Positions 29,234-38,181 of a DNA stretch of 64,000 nucleotides are shown piece after piece. A program made the position numbers and the translations under genes. Position 1 is the stretch's first letter, and the number at the start of each line of letters is the position of its first letter. The stretch spans positions 1 through 64,000 of the forward strand of contig MPNE01000004.1 of the NCBI GenBank assembly GCA_002238865.1, written 5' to 3'. Below the pieces are notes generated by a model. That model was not told the DNA's origin. It saw only the letters and a list, made by a program, of their open reading frames with translations, and did not search any database. The DNA is from Gemmatimonadetes bacterium bin94 (lineage in GTDB: Bacteria > Gemmatimonadota > Gemmatimonadetes > Longimicrobiales > Gaopeijiaceae).

Positions 29234-30546
29234 AAGTCATTCCAACCCGGTCGATGGACGTGCGCGCTCCCGTCGAGCGCGCGATCCTGGTCGGAACGCC
29301 GAGCGGATCGGAGCGCGTGGGACGCGCGAGGGAACACCTCGCGGAGCTCGCGCGCCTCACCGACACGGCGGGCGGTCAGGTTGTGGGGGAGCTCATTCAA
29401 CGGCTTCAATCTCCGCGGACCCGGTACTACCTGGGAAAGGGCAAGGCCACCCTGTTGGCCGAGCTGGTGGAGGAAAGGGATGCCGATCTCGTCGTCTTCG
29501 ACGATGAGCTGACCCCCGCGCAGGGGAAGAATCTGGAAACCCTGTGCGACGTGCGCGTCATGGACCGCGCCGAGCTGATCCTGGACATCTTCGCGACCCG
29601 GGCGCGGACCTACGAAGCGCGCATGCAGGTCGAGCTGGCCCAGCTGCAATACCTGTTGCCGCGGTTGCGGCGCATGTGGGTTCACCTCTCGCGAATACGC
29701 GGCGGCATTGGGCTGCGGGGCCCGGGAGAGACCCAGCTCGAGACCGATCGACGGCTCATCGGCACCCGTATCGCGGAGCTGCGCCGCAAGTTGAAGGTCG
29801 TCGCTCGCTCCCAGGCCACACAGCGCAAGGGGAGGGAGGGCCGGTTCCGGGCGGCGCTCGTGGGGTATACCAACGCCGGCAAATCGTCGTTGCTTCAGGC
29901 CCTCTCGGGCTCGCGGCAGTTTGTTGAAGACCGCCTCTTCGCAACGCTCGACGCGTCGACCCGTGTGGTGAGTCTGGGAGGGGGGCACGAGGCTCTCGTC
30001 ACCGATACGGTGGGTTTCATCCGCAAGTTGCCCCACCATCTCATCGCCTCGTTCCGGTCTACCCTCGAAGAGGCGCGCGAGGCCGATGTCCTGCTACACG
30101 TCATTGATTCGTCGCACCCCGATCGGGACAGCCAGCGTCAGGTCGTGCGCACGGTGCTCGATGACCTGGGGCTGAAACAGCGACCGCGAGTCCTCGTGTT
30201 CAACAAGATCGACCTTTTGGGAAGCGATGATCTGCTGGCCCTCCGGAAACGTGTCACCGCCCCCGGCACCCCACGAGCCCTCTTCACCTCGGCTGTGACC
30301 CCAACGACGCTGAAACCCCTCGGGGACGAACTTCGGGCTCGAATTCGGGCACGGATGCAGCAGGTCAGCATTGAAGTTCCCGTGGAGGAGGGAAAGACCC
30401 TGGCCAGACTGTACGAGCAGGGCGAGGTGCTTTCGCGGCAACAGGAGGGTACAACCGTGAGAATCGTCGCCAAGGCGCCGCCCGCCCTGATCGGCCAGCT
30501 ACGTGCTCGCCACGGAGTCCGTGTCACACGGGATGGCCAGCACTGA
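29212..30546 (+). CDS. hflX: GTPase HflX
   Basis: [67 protein letters not shown]. Start could be ATG 29254. Confidence 0.95.
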   Translation: MAGKEEVEVIPTRSMDVRAPVERAILVGTPSGSERVGRAREHLAELARLTDTAGGQVVGELIQRLQSPRTRYYLGKGKATLLAELVEERDADLVVFDDELTPAQGKNLETLCDVRVMDRAELILDIFATRARTYEARMQVELAQLQYLLPRLRRMWVHLSRIRGGIGLRGPGETQLETDRRLIGTRIAELRRKLKVVARSQATQRKGREGRFRAALVGYTNAGKSSLLQALSGSRQFVEDRLFATLDASTRVVSLGGGHEALVTDTVGFIRKLPHHLIASFRSTLEEAREADVLLHVIDSSHPDRDSQRQVVRTVLDDLGLKQRPRVLVFNKIDLLGSDDLLALRKRVTAPGTPRALFTSAVTPTTLKPLGDELRARIRARMQQVSIEVPVEEGKTLARLYEQGEVLSRQQEGTTVRIVAKAPPALIGQLRARHGVRVTRDGQH

Positions 30547-30616
30547 TATACTCACCAGACGCGTCCGGGCACGGCACCCGGACGAGCAAGACCAAACCCG
30601 CTTCGAGGATCCTTCG

Positions 30617-31387
30617 ATGAGGCTCTACATCAACATCGATCATGTCGCCACGGTGCGTCAGGCGCGCCGGACCGACGAACCCGATCCCGTCCGCGCGGCG
30701 GTGCTCGCAGAATTGGGAGGCGCCGACGGGATCACCATCCACTTGCGAGAGGACCGCCGCCACATCAACGACCGTGATGTGCGCCTCCTGGCGGAGACCG
30801 TCCGCACCGGCATCAACTTCGAACTGGCGGCGTCCGCGCCCGTCGTCGACATCGCGGTGGAACTGGCGCCCATGCAGGCGACGCTGGTGCCCGAGAAGCG
30901 GGAGGAGGTGACCACCGAAGGGGGATTGAACCTGGCTTCCGACGCCGTGCGGGCGGGAGTCGCCGCCTCCCTGCGGCGGCTCGAGGCTGCGGGTGTCCGC
31001 ACGTCCCTCTTCATCGACCCCGACCTGGACGCCCTGGACCATTCAGCGGCGCTGGGAGCGAACGCGGTGGAGTTGCACACCGGCGAGTACGCCAACGCCA
31101 GGGGCGACGCGGACAGAGCGACGGAGCTGGCCCGTCTCGCCCGGGCGTCGGACCACGGCCATTCGCTGGGCCTTGCGGTGCACGCCGGACACGGTCTCAC
31201 CTACGAGAATGTCGTTCCCGTCGCGGCGCTTCCCCACATCGAGGAGTTGAACATCGGCCACAGCGTGGTCTCTCGAGCGGTTCTGGTGGGGCTGGAGCGG
31301 GCAGTCAGGGAGATGAAGGAGATCGTCGGTGGGGCCCCCGGACGCGTTCGGCACCCGGCTGGCTGGGTTCCCCCGATAGGCTTCTAG
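30617..31387 (+). CDS. pdxJ: Pyridoxine 5'-phosphate synthase
   Basis: [54 protein letters not shown] region, [11 protein letters not shown]. Confidence 0.97.
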   Translation: MRLYINIDHVATVRQARRTDEPDPVRAAVLAELGGADGITIHLREDRRHINDRDVRLLAETVRTGINFELAASAPVVDIAVELAPMQATLVPEKREEVTTEGGLNLASDAVRAGVAASLRRLEAAGVRTSLFIDPDLDALDHSAALGANAVELHTGEYANARGDADRATELARLARASDHGHSLGLAVHAGHGLTYENVVPVAALPHIEELNIGHSVVSRAVLVGLERAVREMKEIVGGAPGRVRHPAGWVPPIGF

Positions 31388-32428
31388 GTGCGCCGGAACT
31401 GGCAGCTACTGCTCGGCCTGGGGATCGTCGCGGTCCTCCTCTGGTGGTTGTTCCGGGACCTCGATCCCGCCCGGGTGTGGAACGAGATACGAAGCGCGAA
31501 CGTCGCTCTTCTGCTCCTGACCACCGTTGTCACGATGGGAGCCTTCTTCACCCGTGCGGTCCGCTGGCGGTTCTTTCTCGCGCCCGTACACCCGGATAGC
31601 CCCCTCGGATCACGTTTTGCGGGTGTTTGCGTCGGATTCATGCTGAACAACCTCCTGCCGTCCGGGCGGGTGGGGGAGCTGGGGCGCGCATATGCATACA
31701 GCCGCCTCGAACCGGTTTCGCTATCGACTGCGGTTGCGACCCTCGTTGTCGAACGGCTGCTCGATGGTGTGGCTATCCTGGTCCTTCTTGTCCTGGCGAT
31801 CACGGGCCCCGGTTTCCCGGCGGAGACCCTCCCGGCAGAGCTGGTCGCCTCAATCCGCCTGGTTACCGTCTTCCTGGGTATTGTTCTGGCTGCAGTGGTT
31901 CTCCTGGTCGCGTTTCCGGGCCCTGCGGTGCGGATCTGCGGCCGGGTGGCGGGCCGCCTTCTGCCCGACCGCCTGGGTACGGGAGTGGTCGGAGTCATAA
32001 GCGGGGTGGTCGACGGTCTGGCGTCGATGCGCGGCTGGCGCCACATGCTCCCGGCCCTGCTGTGGAGCTTCGTGGTGTGGACGGTTCAATCCCTCTCCTT
32101 CTGGATCGGGTTTCTGGCGTTCAATATCGACCTGCCCTTTGCCGCCGCGGTGGTCACGAACGCGGCCATCGCTGTCGCGGTCACGCTGCCCGCGGCTCCC
32201 GGATACCTCGGCACCTTCCAGATCGGCGCCTCCCTTGCCCTGGTCGAGATCTACGGTGCAGGGGACGAGCAGGCGCTCGGCTTCGCCCTCGGGTGGCACC
32301 TGGTGAACTTCATCCCCATAACGCTCGCGGGCCTCTGGTACACCCGGCGCCTGGGGATCTCGCTCAGCGACTTCAGGGACCGGCGCGGGGAAGGCAAGGA
32401 CGCCGCCGGGCCCGGGAGTTCACGGTGA
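31388..32428 (+). CDS. Lysylphosphatidylglycerol synthase TM-region / UPF0104-like membrane protein
   Basis: Multi-TM, RAVRWRFFL, NNLLPSGRVGELGRAYAYSR, LERLLDG-like, LPAAPGYLGTFQ. Confidence 0.8.
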   Translation: MRRNWQLLLGLGIVAVLLWWLFRDLDPARVWNEIRSANVALLLLTTVVTMGAFFTRAVRWRFFLAPVHPDSPLGSRFAGVCVGFMLNNLLPSGRVGELGRAYAYSRLEPVSLSTAVATLVVERLLDGVAILVLLVLAITGPGFPAETLPAELVASIRLVTVFLGIVLAAVVLLVAFPGPAVRICGRVAGRLLPDRLGTGVVGVISGVVDGLASMRGWRHMLPALLWSFVVWTVQSLSFWIGFLAFNIDLPFAAAVVTNAAIAVAVTLPAAPGYLGTFQIGASLALVEIYGAGDEQALGFALGWHLVNFIPITLAGLWYTRRLGISLSDFRDRRGEGKDAAGPGSSR

Positions 32429-33366
32429 AGCCGCGTATGGCCGGCGGGGTCTCCGTGCAATGTCCCGCCAAGGTCAATCTGTTCCTCCGGATCCTGGCAC
32501 GGGAGGATTCGGGATACCATCAGATCGAGACCCTCTTCCAGGCCATCGCTCTCTTCGACCGTCTTGAGGCGTATCCGGCGCGCCACGGGATCGAACTCGA
32601 AGTCAGGGGGAGCGATGCGGTCCCGGGGCTCGGCGACCTCACCGCCGATCTGGACGATCCGGACAGCAATACGGTCGTCCGCGCGGCACGGGCCTTCTTC
32701 GACGCCACCGGCATCGCTCCGGCCGTCTTCCTGGTCCTGACAAAGGCCATTCCGGCCAGGACGGGGCTGGGCGGCGGATCGTCCGACGCTGCGGGCGCCC
32801 TTGCCGCGCTGAACATGCTGCACGGGATGCCGTTGCACGGCGCCGATCTGATGAGAATAGGCGGCAGGATTGGAGCCGATGTGCCCTTCTTCTCGGCGGG
32901 AATGCCCACGGCACTGGCCTGGGGCCGCGGGGACCGGCTGTGCGGAGTCCAGCGACCACCCGCCGCGCCCGTGGTGCTGGCGATCCCCCACACGCGCATC
33001 TCCACGGCTGCGGCCTACCGCGAGCTCTCCGACATGCTGGTGCTTCCGGCTCCTCCGGCACGGCTCCCGGGGCTGGCGTCGAGGGATTGGAGGAGTCTCG
33101 CGGACCTTCAGTGGAACGATTTCGAGAGAGCGTCTTTCGAACGGGCCCCCGAATTGGCGGAAGTGCGTGGCGCTCTGGAGGACGGGGGAGCTCTTCTGGC
33201 CCGCATGACGGGAAGCGGCTCAGCGCTTTTCGGGGTGTTCGAGGCCGGGGAGGAGGATCGGGCTCGAAGGGCGGCCGAAGCGGCGGATTCGATGGCCGGG
33301 GTTCGCGCGGCTCTGGTGGCCTCGACCTTGACGAAGATGCCGGGGGTGGAGCCTCGCCACCCTTGA
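32425..33366 (+). CDS. ispE: 4-diphosphocytidyl-2-C-methyl-D-erythritol kinase
   Basis: CPAKVNLFLRILARE.DGYHQIETLFQAI, IPARTGLGGGSSDAAGALAALN, MTGSGSALFGVF. Confidence 0.93.
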   Translation: MKPRMAGGVSVQCPAKVNLFLRILAREDSGYHQIETLFQAIALFDRLEAYPARHGIELEVRGSDAVPGLGDLTADLDDPDSNTVVRAARAFFDATGIAPAVFLVLTKAIPARTGLGGGSSDAAGALAALNMLHGMPLHGADLMRIGGRIGADVPFFSAGMPTALAWGRGDRLCGVQRPPAAPVVLAIPHTRISTAAAYRELSDMLVLPAPPARLPGLASRDWRSLADLQWNDFERASFERAPELAEVRGALEDGGALLARMTGSGSALFGVFEAGEEDRARRAAEAADSMAGVRAALVASTLTKMPGVEPRHP

Positions 33367-33413
33367 AGGCCCCCCGGCGCCTCCGCTACGATACCGTGGT
33401 CGAGATCCGCGAA

Positions 33414-33484
33414 TGGCCCGTCGTCTAATGGCAGGACACCGGTCTTTGGAACCGGCGGTGGTGGTTCGAATCCACCCGGGCCAA
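33414..33484 (+). tRNA. tRNA-Gln (anticodon TTG)
   Basis: Acceptor TGGCCCG/CGGGCCA, anticodon stem CCGGT/ACCGG with loop CTTTGGA, T arm GTGG-TTCGAAT-CCAC; CCA not encoded. Confidence 0.93.
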
Positions 33485-33506
33485 TTGACGGTCGATTGAC
33501 GGGTCG

Positions 33507-33902
33507 CTAAGGGGCGTCGCTTCCGAAGGTGCCTGATTCGCGAACACGCTTCTCCAGGCGGTCGATGAGGTCGTCCGCGTCCGCGCCCAGGAGGGCGTCC
33601 GGGTCGAAATCGCCTCCTCTGTCGCCGACGGTGCCCCGGTCCGGCTCCCGAACGCTCAGCCCCTTTACCCGGTGCAGTCCGAGCCATCCCTCGAAACGCT
33701 GGCTGAGCCGCACCACGCCGTAGAACATCCGGGTTTGCCCCGCGCCCACTGTCAGATCGACGATGATCGCCAGCACCGAAAGGCTGATCGCGACCATGTC
33801 CTTGACGCCGTCCAGGGCCAGCTTGAGCTGGAAGACGAGGAAATCGCGGATTGTCACGCTCCGCGAAGGCGCAACCGGGAGGTTCTTGCCAGGTTCGGAC
33901 AT
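33507..33902 (-). CDS. Hypothetical protein with one predicted hydrophobic segment
   Basis: MSEPGKN...DFLVFQLKLALDGVKDMVAISLSVLAIIVDLTVG; start chosen at the ATG at 33902. Confidence 0.6.
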   Translation of the reverse strand: MSEPGKNLPVAPSRSVTIRDFLVFQLKLALDGVKDMVAISLSVLAIIVDLTVGAGQTRMFYGVVRLSQRFEGWLGLHRVKGLSVREPDRGTVGDRGGDFDPDALLGADADDLIDRLEKRVRESGTFGSDAP

Positions 33903-34019
33903 GAGCGAGGTTCCATTCCACTTCGGAGAACGTCCGTGCCGGTGGGCGCGCGTACTCGATGTTGCCGGACCCACGGCATATCCTCAAGGTATAGCTTCCC
34001 CGCATACCTCGCCCAAGCC

Positions 34020-35780
34020 ATGCTCACTACCACTGCCTTCACGGTCGTACTGCTGGCCACGGCCGGCGGCCCGGCACCCACGCCTGCGGCCGACGCCGTG
34101 CCCATGGCGCGCGCCATGCCTCTCACCCCGGTTTCGGCACCCTCGCCGCGCCTGCAGGCGGCCGACGACTCCGCCTCGACCCTGAGGGACGCGCGGGAAC
34201 TCCAGGCGCGCTTCGAGCGTCAGCGTCTCCGGGAGCTGCCCCGAGTGATGGGTAGCGGCGGCCACGCGTGCGACGACATGATCGGTCGCCTGTGCATCTG
34301 GGACGATGGCGACGAAGGCTGGACCATGCAGGAAGAACCGGAAGCCATTGGGGTTGCACGCGCGCGGCTGCTGGATTCGCTGCACTCCCTCGCGCGGAGG
34401 ATCCCCGGAGATCCCTGGGTGTTCGGCCAGCGCGTCCGCTATCTGGTCGAAGCTGGCCGTCTGGACGAAGCCCGGTCGCTGACGGGGGCGTGCGGCCTCG
34501 CGGAGACGTGGCGGTGTGACGCGTACCTGGGATTCGTGCATCACCAGCAGGGGCGCACGCGCTCCGCGGAACTGGCCTTCCGACGGGCACTGGACGCGAT
34601 GCCTTCCGATACCCGCGGCGATTGGACGGATCCCGACCCGGTGCTCGATCGCGACCTCCGCGACTGGCTTGGGGAACAGGCCGACTCGGCCCGGGCGCTG
34701 GCCAGGTTGTGGTTGCTGGCGGACCCGCTCTTCCTGGCCCAGGGCAATGACCGGTGGACGGCGCACCTCAGCCGCTGGGTGTACGCCATGAGCTCGGAGG
34801 GGGCGCAAAGTCCGCATCAACTTCGCTGGGCCGACGATCTGACCGAGGCCGTCGTACGGTACGGGTGGCCGGTGGCGTGGGAACGTTCGTGGCCCCGGGC
34901 GGGGCAGACATCGTCCTACGTGACAGGACGTGATCCGCCAGCCGCCGTGCGGACATTCCCGCCCCGCGAAGTCCTCGAGCGGGATCCTGAGCGGGCAGGA
35001 CCGATCATGTGGGGAATCGAAGACGGTCATGCCCGGAGCGTTCACCTCCCGCCGTACCTGGACACCCTTGGTGTTCTCGGAGGACAGGTGGGACGCTTCT
35101 GGCGGCGCGACGGCGTCACCATCGTGGGTGCGGCGATGGCCGACGGCACGTCGCGGCTGCTCGCGGGCTTGTTCGTGGAACAGGACGGCACGTTGGAGGT
35201 CGATGTGCAAGCGTCCACGGACCCGGGAGGCACAGTGCGCCTTTCCGGTCGTGCGCCGTGGGCCGATTGGGGGATCGTGAGTCTGGAGGCCTGGGATCGG
35301 GAGGCGCGCCGCGCCTACCGCATGCGTCTGGCCGTGGGACTGCGGGAACTGGCGCCAGACCTCTTCGCACTGTCCGACGTCATGCTGCTGGAAGCCGGGG
35401 CCGAACCGGACAGCTTCGCCGAGATGCTCGATGCTCTCCGAGGCTCCACCGAGGTGGGAGCGGACGAGGCGCTGGGCGTCGCCCTTGAGGTCTACGGGCT
35501 GGGATTTCGGGCGGAGGCCGTGGACTTCCGTGCCTGGGTGGAGGAGCGGGAAGCGGGCTTCTTCTCCCGCGCCGCTCGCTGGCTGAGGATCGGCGGTCCG
35601 AAGGAGAAGGTCTCGCTGCGTTGGCAGGAGGCGGGTCCGGACGAGCCGCGGCCCCTTTTTCGAGCTCTGGACATCACGCTGCCGGGCCTCGAGCCGGGGG
35701 AGTATGTGGTGGTCGTCGAGGTCGCTGTGCCCGGACGCTCGCCCCTCACCGGACGCCGTCCGTTCACCGTACGGCAGTGA
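34020..35780 (+). CDS. Hypothetical secreted/periplasmic protein, possibly GWxTD/TPR-type
   Basis: N-terminal hydrophobic signal-like region; TPR-like QQGRTRSAELAFRRALDAM; YGWPVAWE; C-terminal beta-rich PGEYVVVVEVAVPGR...PFTVRQ. Confidence 0.6.
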   Translation: MLTTTAFTVVLLATAGGPAPTPAADAVPMARAMPLTPVSAPSPRLQAADDSASTLRDARELQARFERQRLRELPRVMGSGGHACDDMIGRLCIWDDGDEGWTMQEEPEAIGVARARLLDSLHSLARRIPGDPWVFGQRVRYLVEAGRLDEARSLTGACGLAETWRCDAYLGFVHHQQGRTRSAELAFRRALDAMPSDTRGDWTDPDPVLDRDLRDWLGEQADSARALARLWLLADPLFLAQGNDRWTAHLSRWVYAMSSEGAQSPHQLRWADDLTEAVVRYGWPVAWERSWPRAGQTSSYVTGRDPPAAVRTFPPREVLERDPERAGPIMWGIEDGHARSVHLPPYLDTLGVLGGQVGRFWRRDGVTIVGAAMADGTSRLLAGLFVEQDGTLEVDVQASTDPGGTVRLSGRAPWADWGIVSLEAWDREARRAYRMRLAVGLRELAPDLFALSDVMLLEAGAEPDSFAEMLDALRGSTEVGADEALGVALEVYGLGFRAEAVDFRAWVEEREAGFFSRAARWLRIGGPKEKVSLRWQEAGPDEPRPLFRALDITLPGLEPGEYVVVVEVAVPGRSPLTGRRPFTVRQ

Positions 35781-35880
35781 GGGGCCGCCCGGGTCGTCCA
35801 GGGCCTCACGTCAGATTGGCGAATGCGCTATTATTAACGGCTGTCGCGGAAGCGTAATCAACCCCCCTCACCTCCCTGCC

Positions 35881-36870
35881 ATGGACGACAAGAATGCGCG
35901 CGGCCCCCTCCTGCTCCTCGCGGGGCGGGCCAACCGACCGCTGGCGAGCGAGATCGCCGACAAGTTGGGCACGACGGCGGATGGGGTCAGCATTTTCAAC
36001 TTCGCCGACGGCGAGATCTTCGTTCGGATCGATCGCAACGCGCGCGGGCGCGACGTCTTCATCATTCAGCCGACCGTGGCCAACGCCGACAACATCATGG
36101 AGCTCCTGCTTCTGATCGACGCCGCGAAGCGGGCCTCCGCCGAGCGGGTTACCGCGGTCGTACCCTACTTCGGCTACGGCCGCCAGGACCGGAAGGACCA
36201 GCCCCGTGTCGCAATAGGGGCCAAGCTGGTTGCCAATCTCATGGTGGCGGCGGGTGCCGACCGCGTTGTGAGCATCGACTTTCATCAGCACCAGATCCAG
36301 GGGTTCTTCGACATTCCGGTCGACCATCTCTACGCCGCACCGGTCTTCACGGACTACTTCCACGAGAAGCGGTTCAGCAACCTGGTGGTGGTAGCCCCCG
36401 ATGTCGGTTCGGGCAAGATGGCGCGGGGTTTCGCCAAGCGGCTCGGGGCCTCCTTCGCCATCATCGACAAGCGCCGACCTGCCGCCAACGTCGCCGAAGT
36501 GCTCAATGTGGTCGGCGACGTCGCGGGCCGGACGTGCCTCGTGACCGACGACATGATCGATACCGGCGGTACGATCGCGCAGGGGGTGCACGCCCTGAAG
36601 GAGCGTGGGGCCAAGCGGGTCTATGTGGCGGCCACGCACGCCCTGCTGTCCAACGAAGCGGTCGAGAGACTCGAGGCTTCGCCACTTGAAGAGCTCGTCG
36701 TCACCAATACGATCCTCATACCGGACGCCAAGCGGTTCAGCCGCATGAAGGTACTTTCGGTCGCGGATCTTCTGGCGAGGGCGATCACCTACATTCACTC
36801 GAACGCGTCGGTCAGCCAGCTGTTCGCAATCAAGGAACGAAAGGGTTCGCCCAAGGTCGCTCTCGCTTGA
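35881..36870 (+). CDS. prs: Ribose-phosphate pyrophosphokinase
   Basis: FADGEIFVRIDRNARGRDVFIIQPT, PYFGYGRQDRKDQPR, VTDDMIDTGGTI. Confidence 0.96.
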   Translation: MDDKNARGPLLLLAGRANRPLASEIADKLGTTADGVSIFNFADGEIFVRIDRNARGRDVFIIQPTVANADNIMELLLLIDAAKRASAERVTAVVPYFGYGRQDRKDQPRVAIGAKLVANLMVAAGADRVVSIDFHQHQIQGFFDIPVDHLYAAPVFTDYFHEKRFSNLVVVAPDVGSGKMARGFAKRLGASFAIIDKRRPAANVAEVLNVVGDVAGRTCLVTDDMIDTGGTIAQGVHALKERGAKRVYVAATHALLSNEAVERLEASPLEELVVTNTILIPDAKRFSRMKVLSVADLLARAITYIHSNASVSQLFAIKERKGSPKVALA

Positions 36871-36900
36871 GCGGCGCCGGGCGCCCGACGGAATACAATC

Positions 36901-37545
36901 ATGGCCAGACTCAACCTCGAAACACGCGATGCATCCGGGAAGGGCGTAGCACGCAAGCTTCGCCGGGCCGGGCGCGTACCCGGCGTGATCTACGGCGGCG
37001 GGGGCGACCCCGTGCTGGTCTCGATGGATTCACGCGAGACATTCAATCTCTTCCAGTCGATTCCGGTGGACAACACGATTCTGCAGTTGCATGTGGGGGA
37101 CCGCAAATCGGAGCGGGCACTGGTGCGTGAAGTACAGGTGCATCCCTACCGCCCCGAGCTTCTCCACGTCGACTTCATACGGATCCGGCGGGGCGTGCCG
37201 ATTGAGGTTCAGATCCCTCTGCACTTCGTTGGTCTCCCCGAAGGCGTCCGCAGCGAGGGCGGCACGCTCGAACAGGTCATCCACGACATCACGGTCAAGT
37301 GCGTGCCCTCCCGTATTCCCGAGGCCATCAATGTCGACGTCTCGCATCTTGGAATCGGCGATGTGGTTCGCGCCGGCGAGATCGACATGCCGGAAGGCGT
37401 GGAAAACCTGATGGATCCGGGCCGGACGATATGCGGTGTCGCGGTACCCAGGGCGATCGAGGAGGAAGAGGAAGAGGAAGCCGACGAAGGTATCCTGCCC
37501 GTTGGAGAATTCCCGACCGACGAGCCCGACGAGGCTGGCGGTTGA
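36901..37545 (+). CDS. rplY: 50S ribosomal protein L25/Ctc-type
   Basis: RDASGKGVARKLRRAGRVPGVIYGGG, HVDFIRI, C-terminal CTC domain; acidic tail. Confidence 0.92.
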   Translation: MARLNLETRDASGKGVARKLRRAGRVPGVIYGGGGDPVLVSMDSRETFNLFQSIPVDNTILQLHVGDRKSERALVREVQVHPYRPELLHVDFIRIRRGVPIEVQIPLHFVGLPEGVRSEGGTLEQVIHDITVKCVPSRIPEAINVDVSHLGIGDVVRAGEIDMPEGVENLMDPGRTICGVAVPRAIEEEEEEEADEGILPVGEFPTDEPDEAGG

Positions 37546-38150
37546 CGGCGGAAGGCGAGGCGGATCTTTCCGGATCCGACCTTCACGCCAAGGTGATCGT
37601 AGGCATCGGCAACCCGGGACCCCGGTACGATGCAACCCGCCACAACGTCGGCTGGTGGGTGGTCGACCGCTTCGCGCACGACCACGAATTCGGTGTCTTC
37701 GAGCGCCGGGGAAAGAGGCTGGAAGTCACAGGCGACATCGGCGGACGCAACATCCTGCTGATCAAGCCCCGGACCTTCGTCAACCTCAGCGGATTGGCGC
37801 TGACCACCTTGTGGCAGATGGACGACTTCGACGCCGGGAGAGATCTTCTGGTCGTGACCGACGACACCAACCTGGAGGTCGGCCGGGTAAGACTGCGGCC
37901 CGGAGGAGGCACGGGAGGCCACAAGGGGTTGAAGTCCATTGCCGGGGTACTGGGGACAAGGAACTACGCCCGGCTCCGGATCGGGGTCGGTGTGCCGCCT
38001 TCCGGCGCGGACTTGTCCGACTGGGTCCTGTCGGAGATGCCGGAGGAGGACGAGGACCGGGTGGCGGGGCTGTTGCCGGAGCTGAGCGAGGCGGTCGCGG
38101 TGTGGGCGGAGCAGGGGGTCGAGGCCGCCATGAGTCAGTTCAATCGATGA
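37542..38150 (+). CDS. pth: Peptidyl-tRNA hydrolase (TTG start)
   Basis: VGIGNPGPRYDATRHNVGWWVVD, KPRTFVNLSG, VTDDTNLEVGRVRLRPGGGTGGHKGLKSI. Confidence 0.95.
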   Translation: MTAEGEADLSGSDLHAKVIVGIGNPGPRYDATRHNVGWWVVDRFAHDHEFGVFERRGKRLEVTGDIGGRNILLIKPRTFVNLSGLALTTLWQMDDFDAGRDLLVVTDDTNLEVGRVRLRPGGGTGGHKGLKSIAGVLGTRNYARLRIGVGVPPSGADLSDWVLSEMPEEDEDRVAGLLPELSEAVAVWAEQGVEAAMSQFNR

Positions 38151-38181
38151 ACCATTCAAACAGAGGAACTGAAGAGCCGTG

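Noticed and set aside
33414-35880. Integrated island with att sites at tRNA-Gln
   Set aside because: No integrase and no repeat of the tRNA 3' end found downstream; kept only as a possible insertion.
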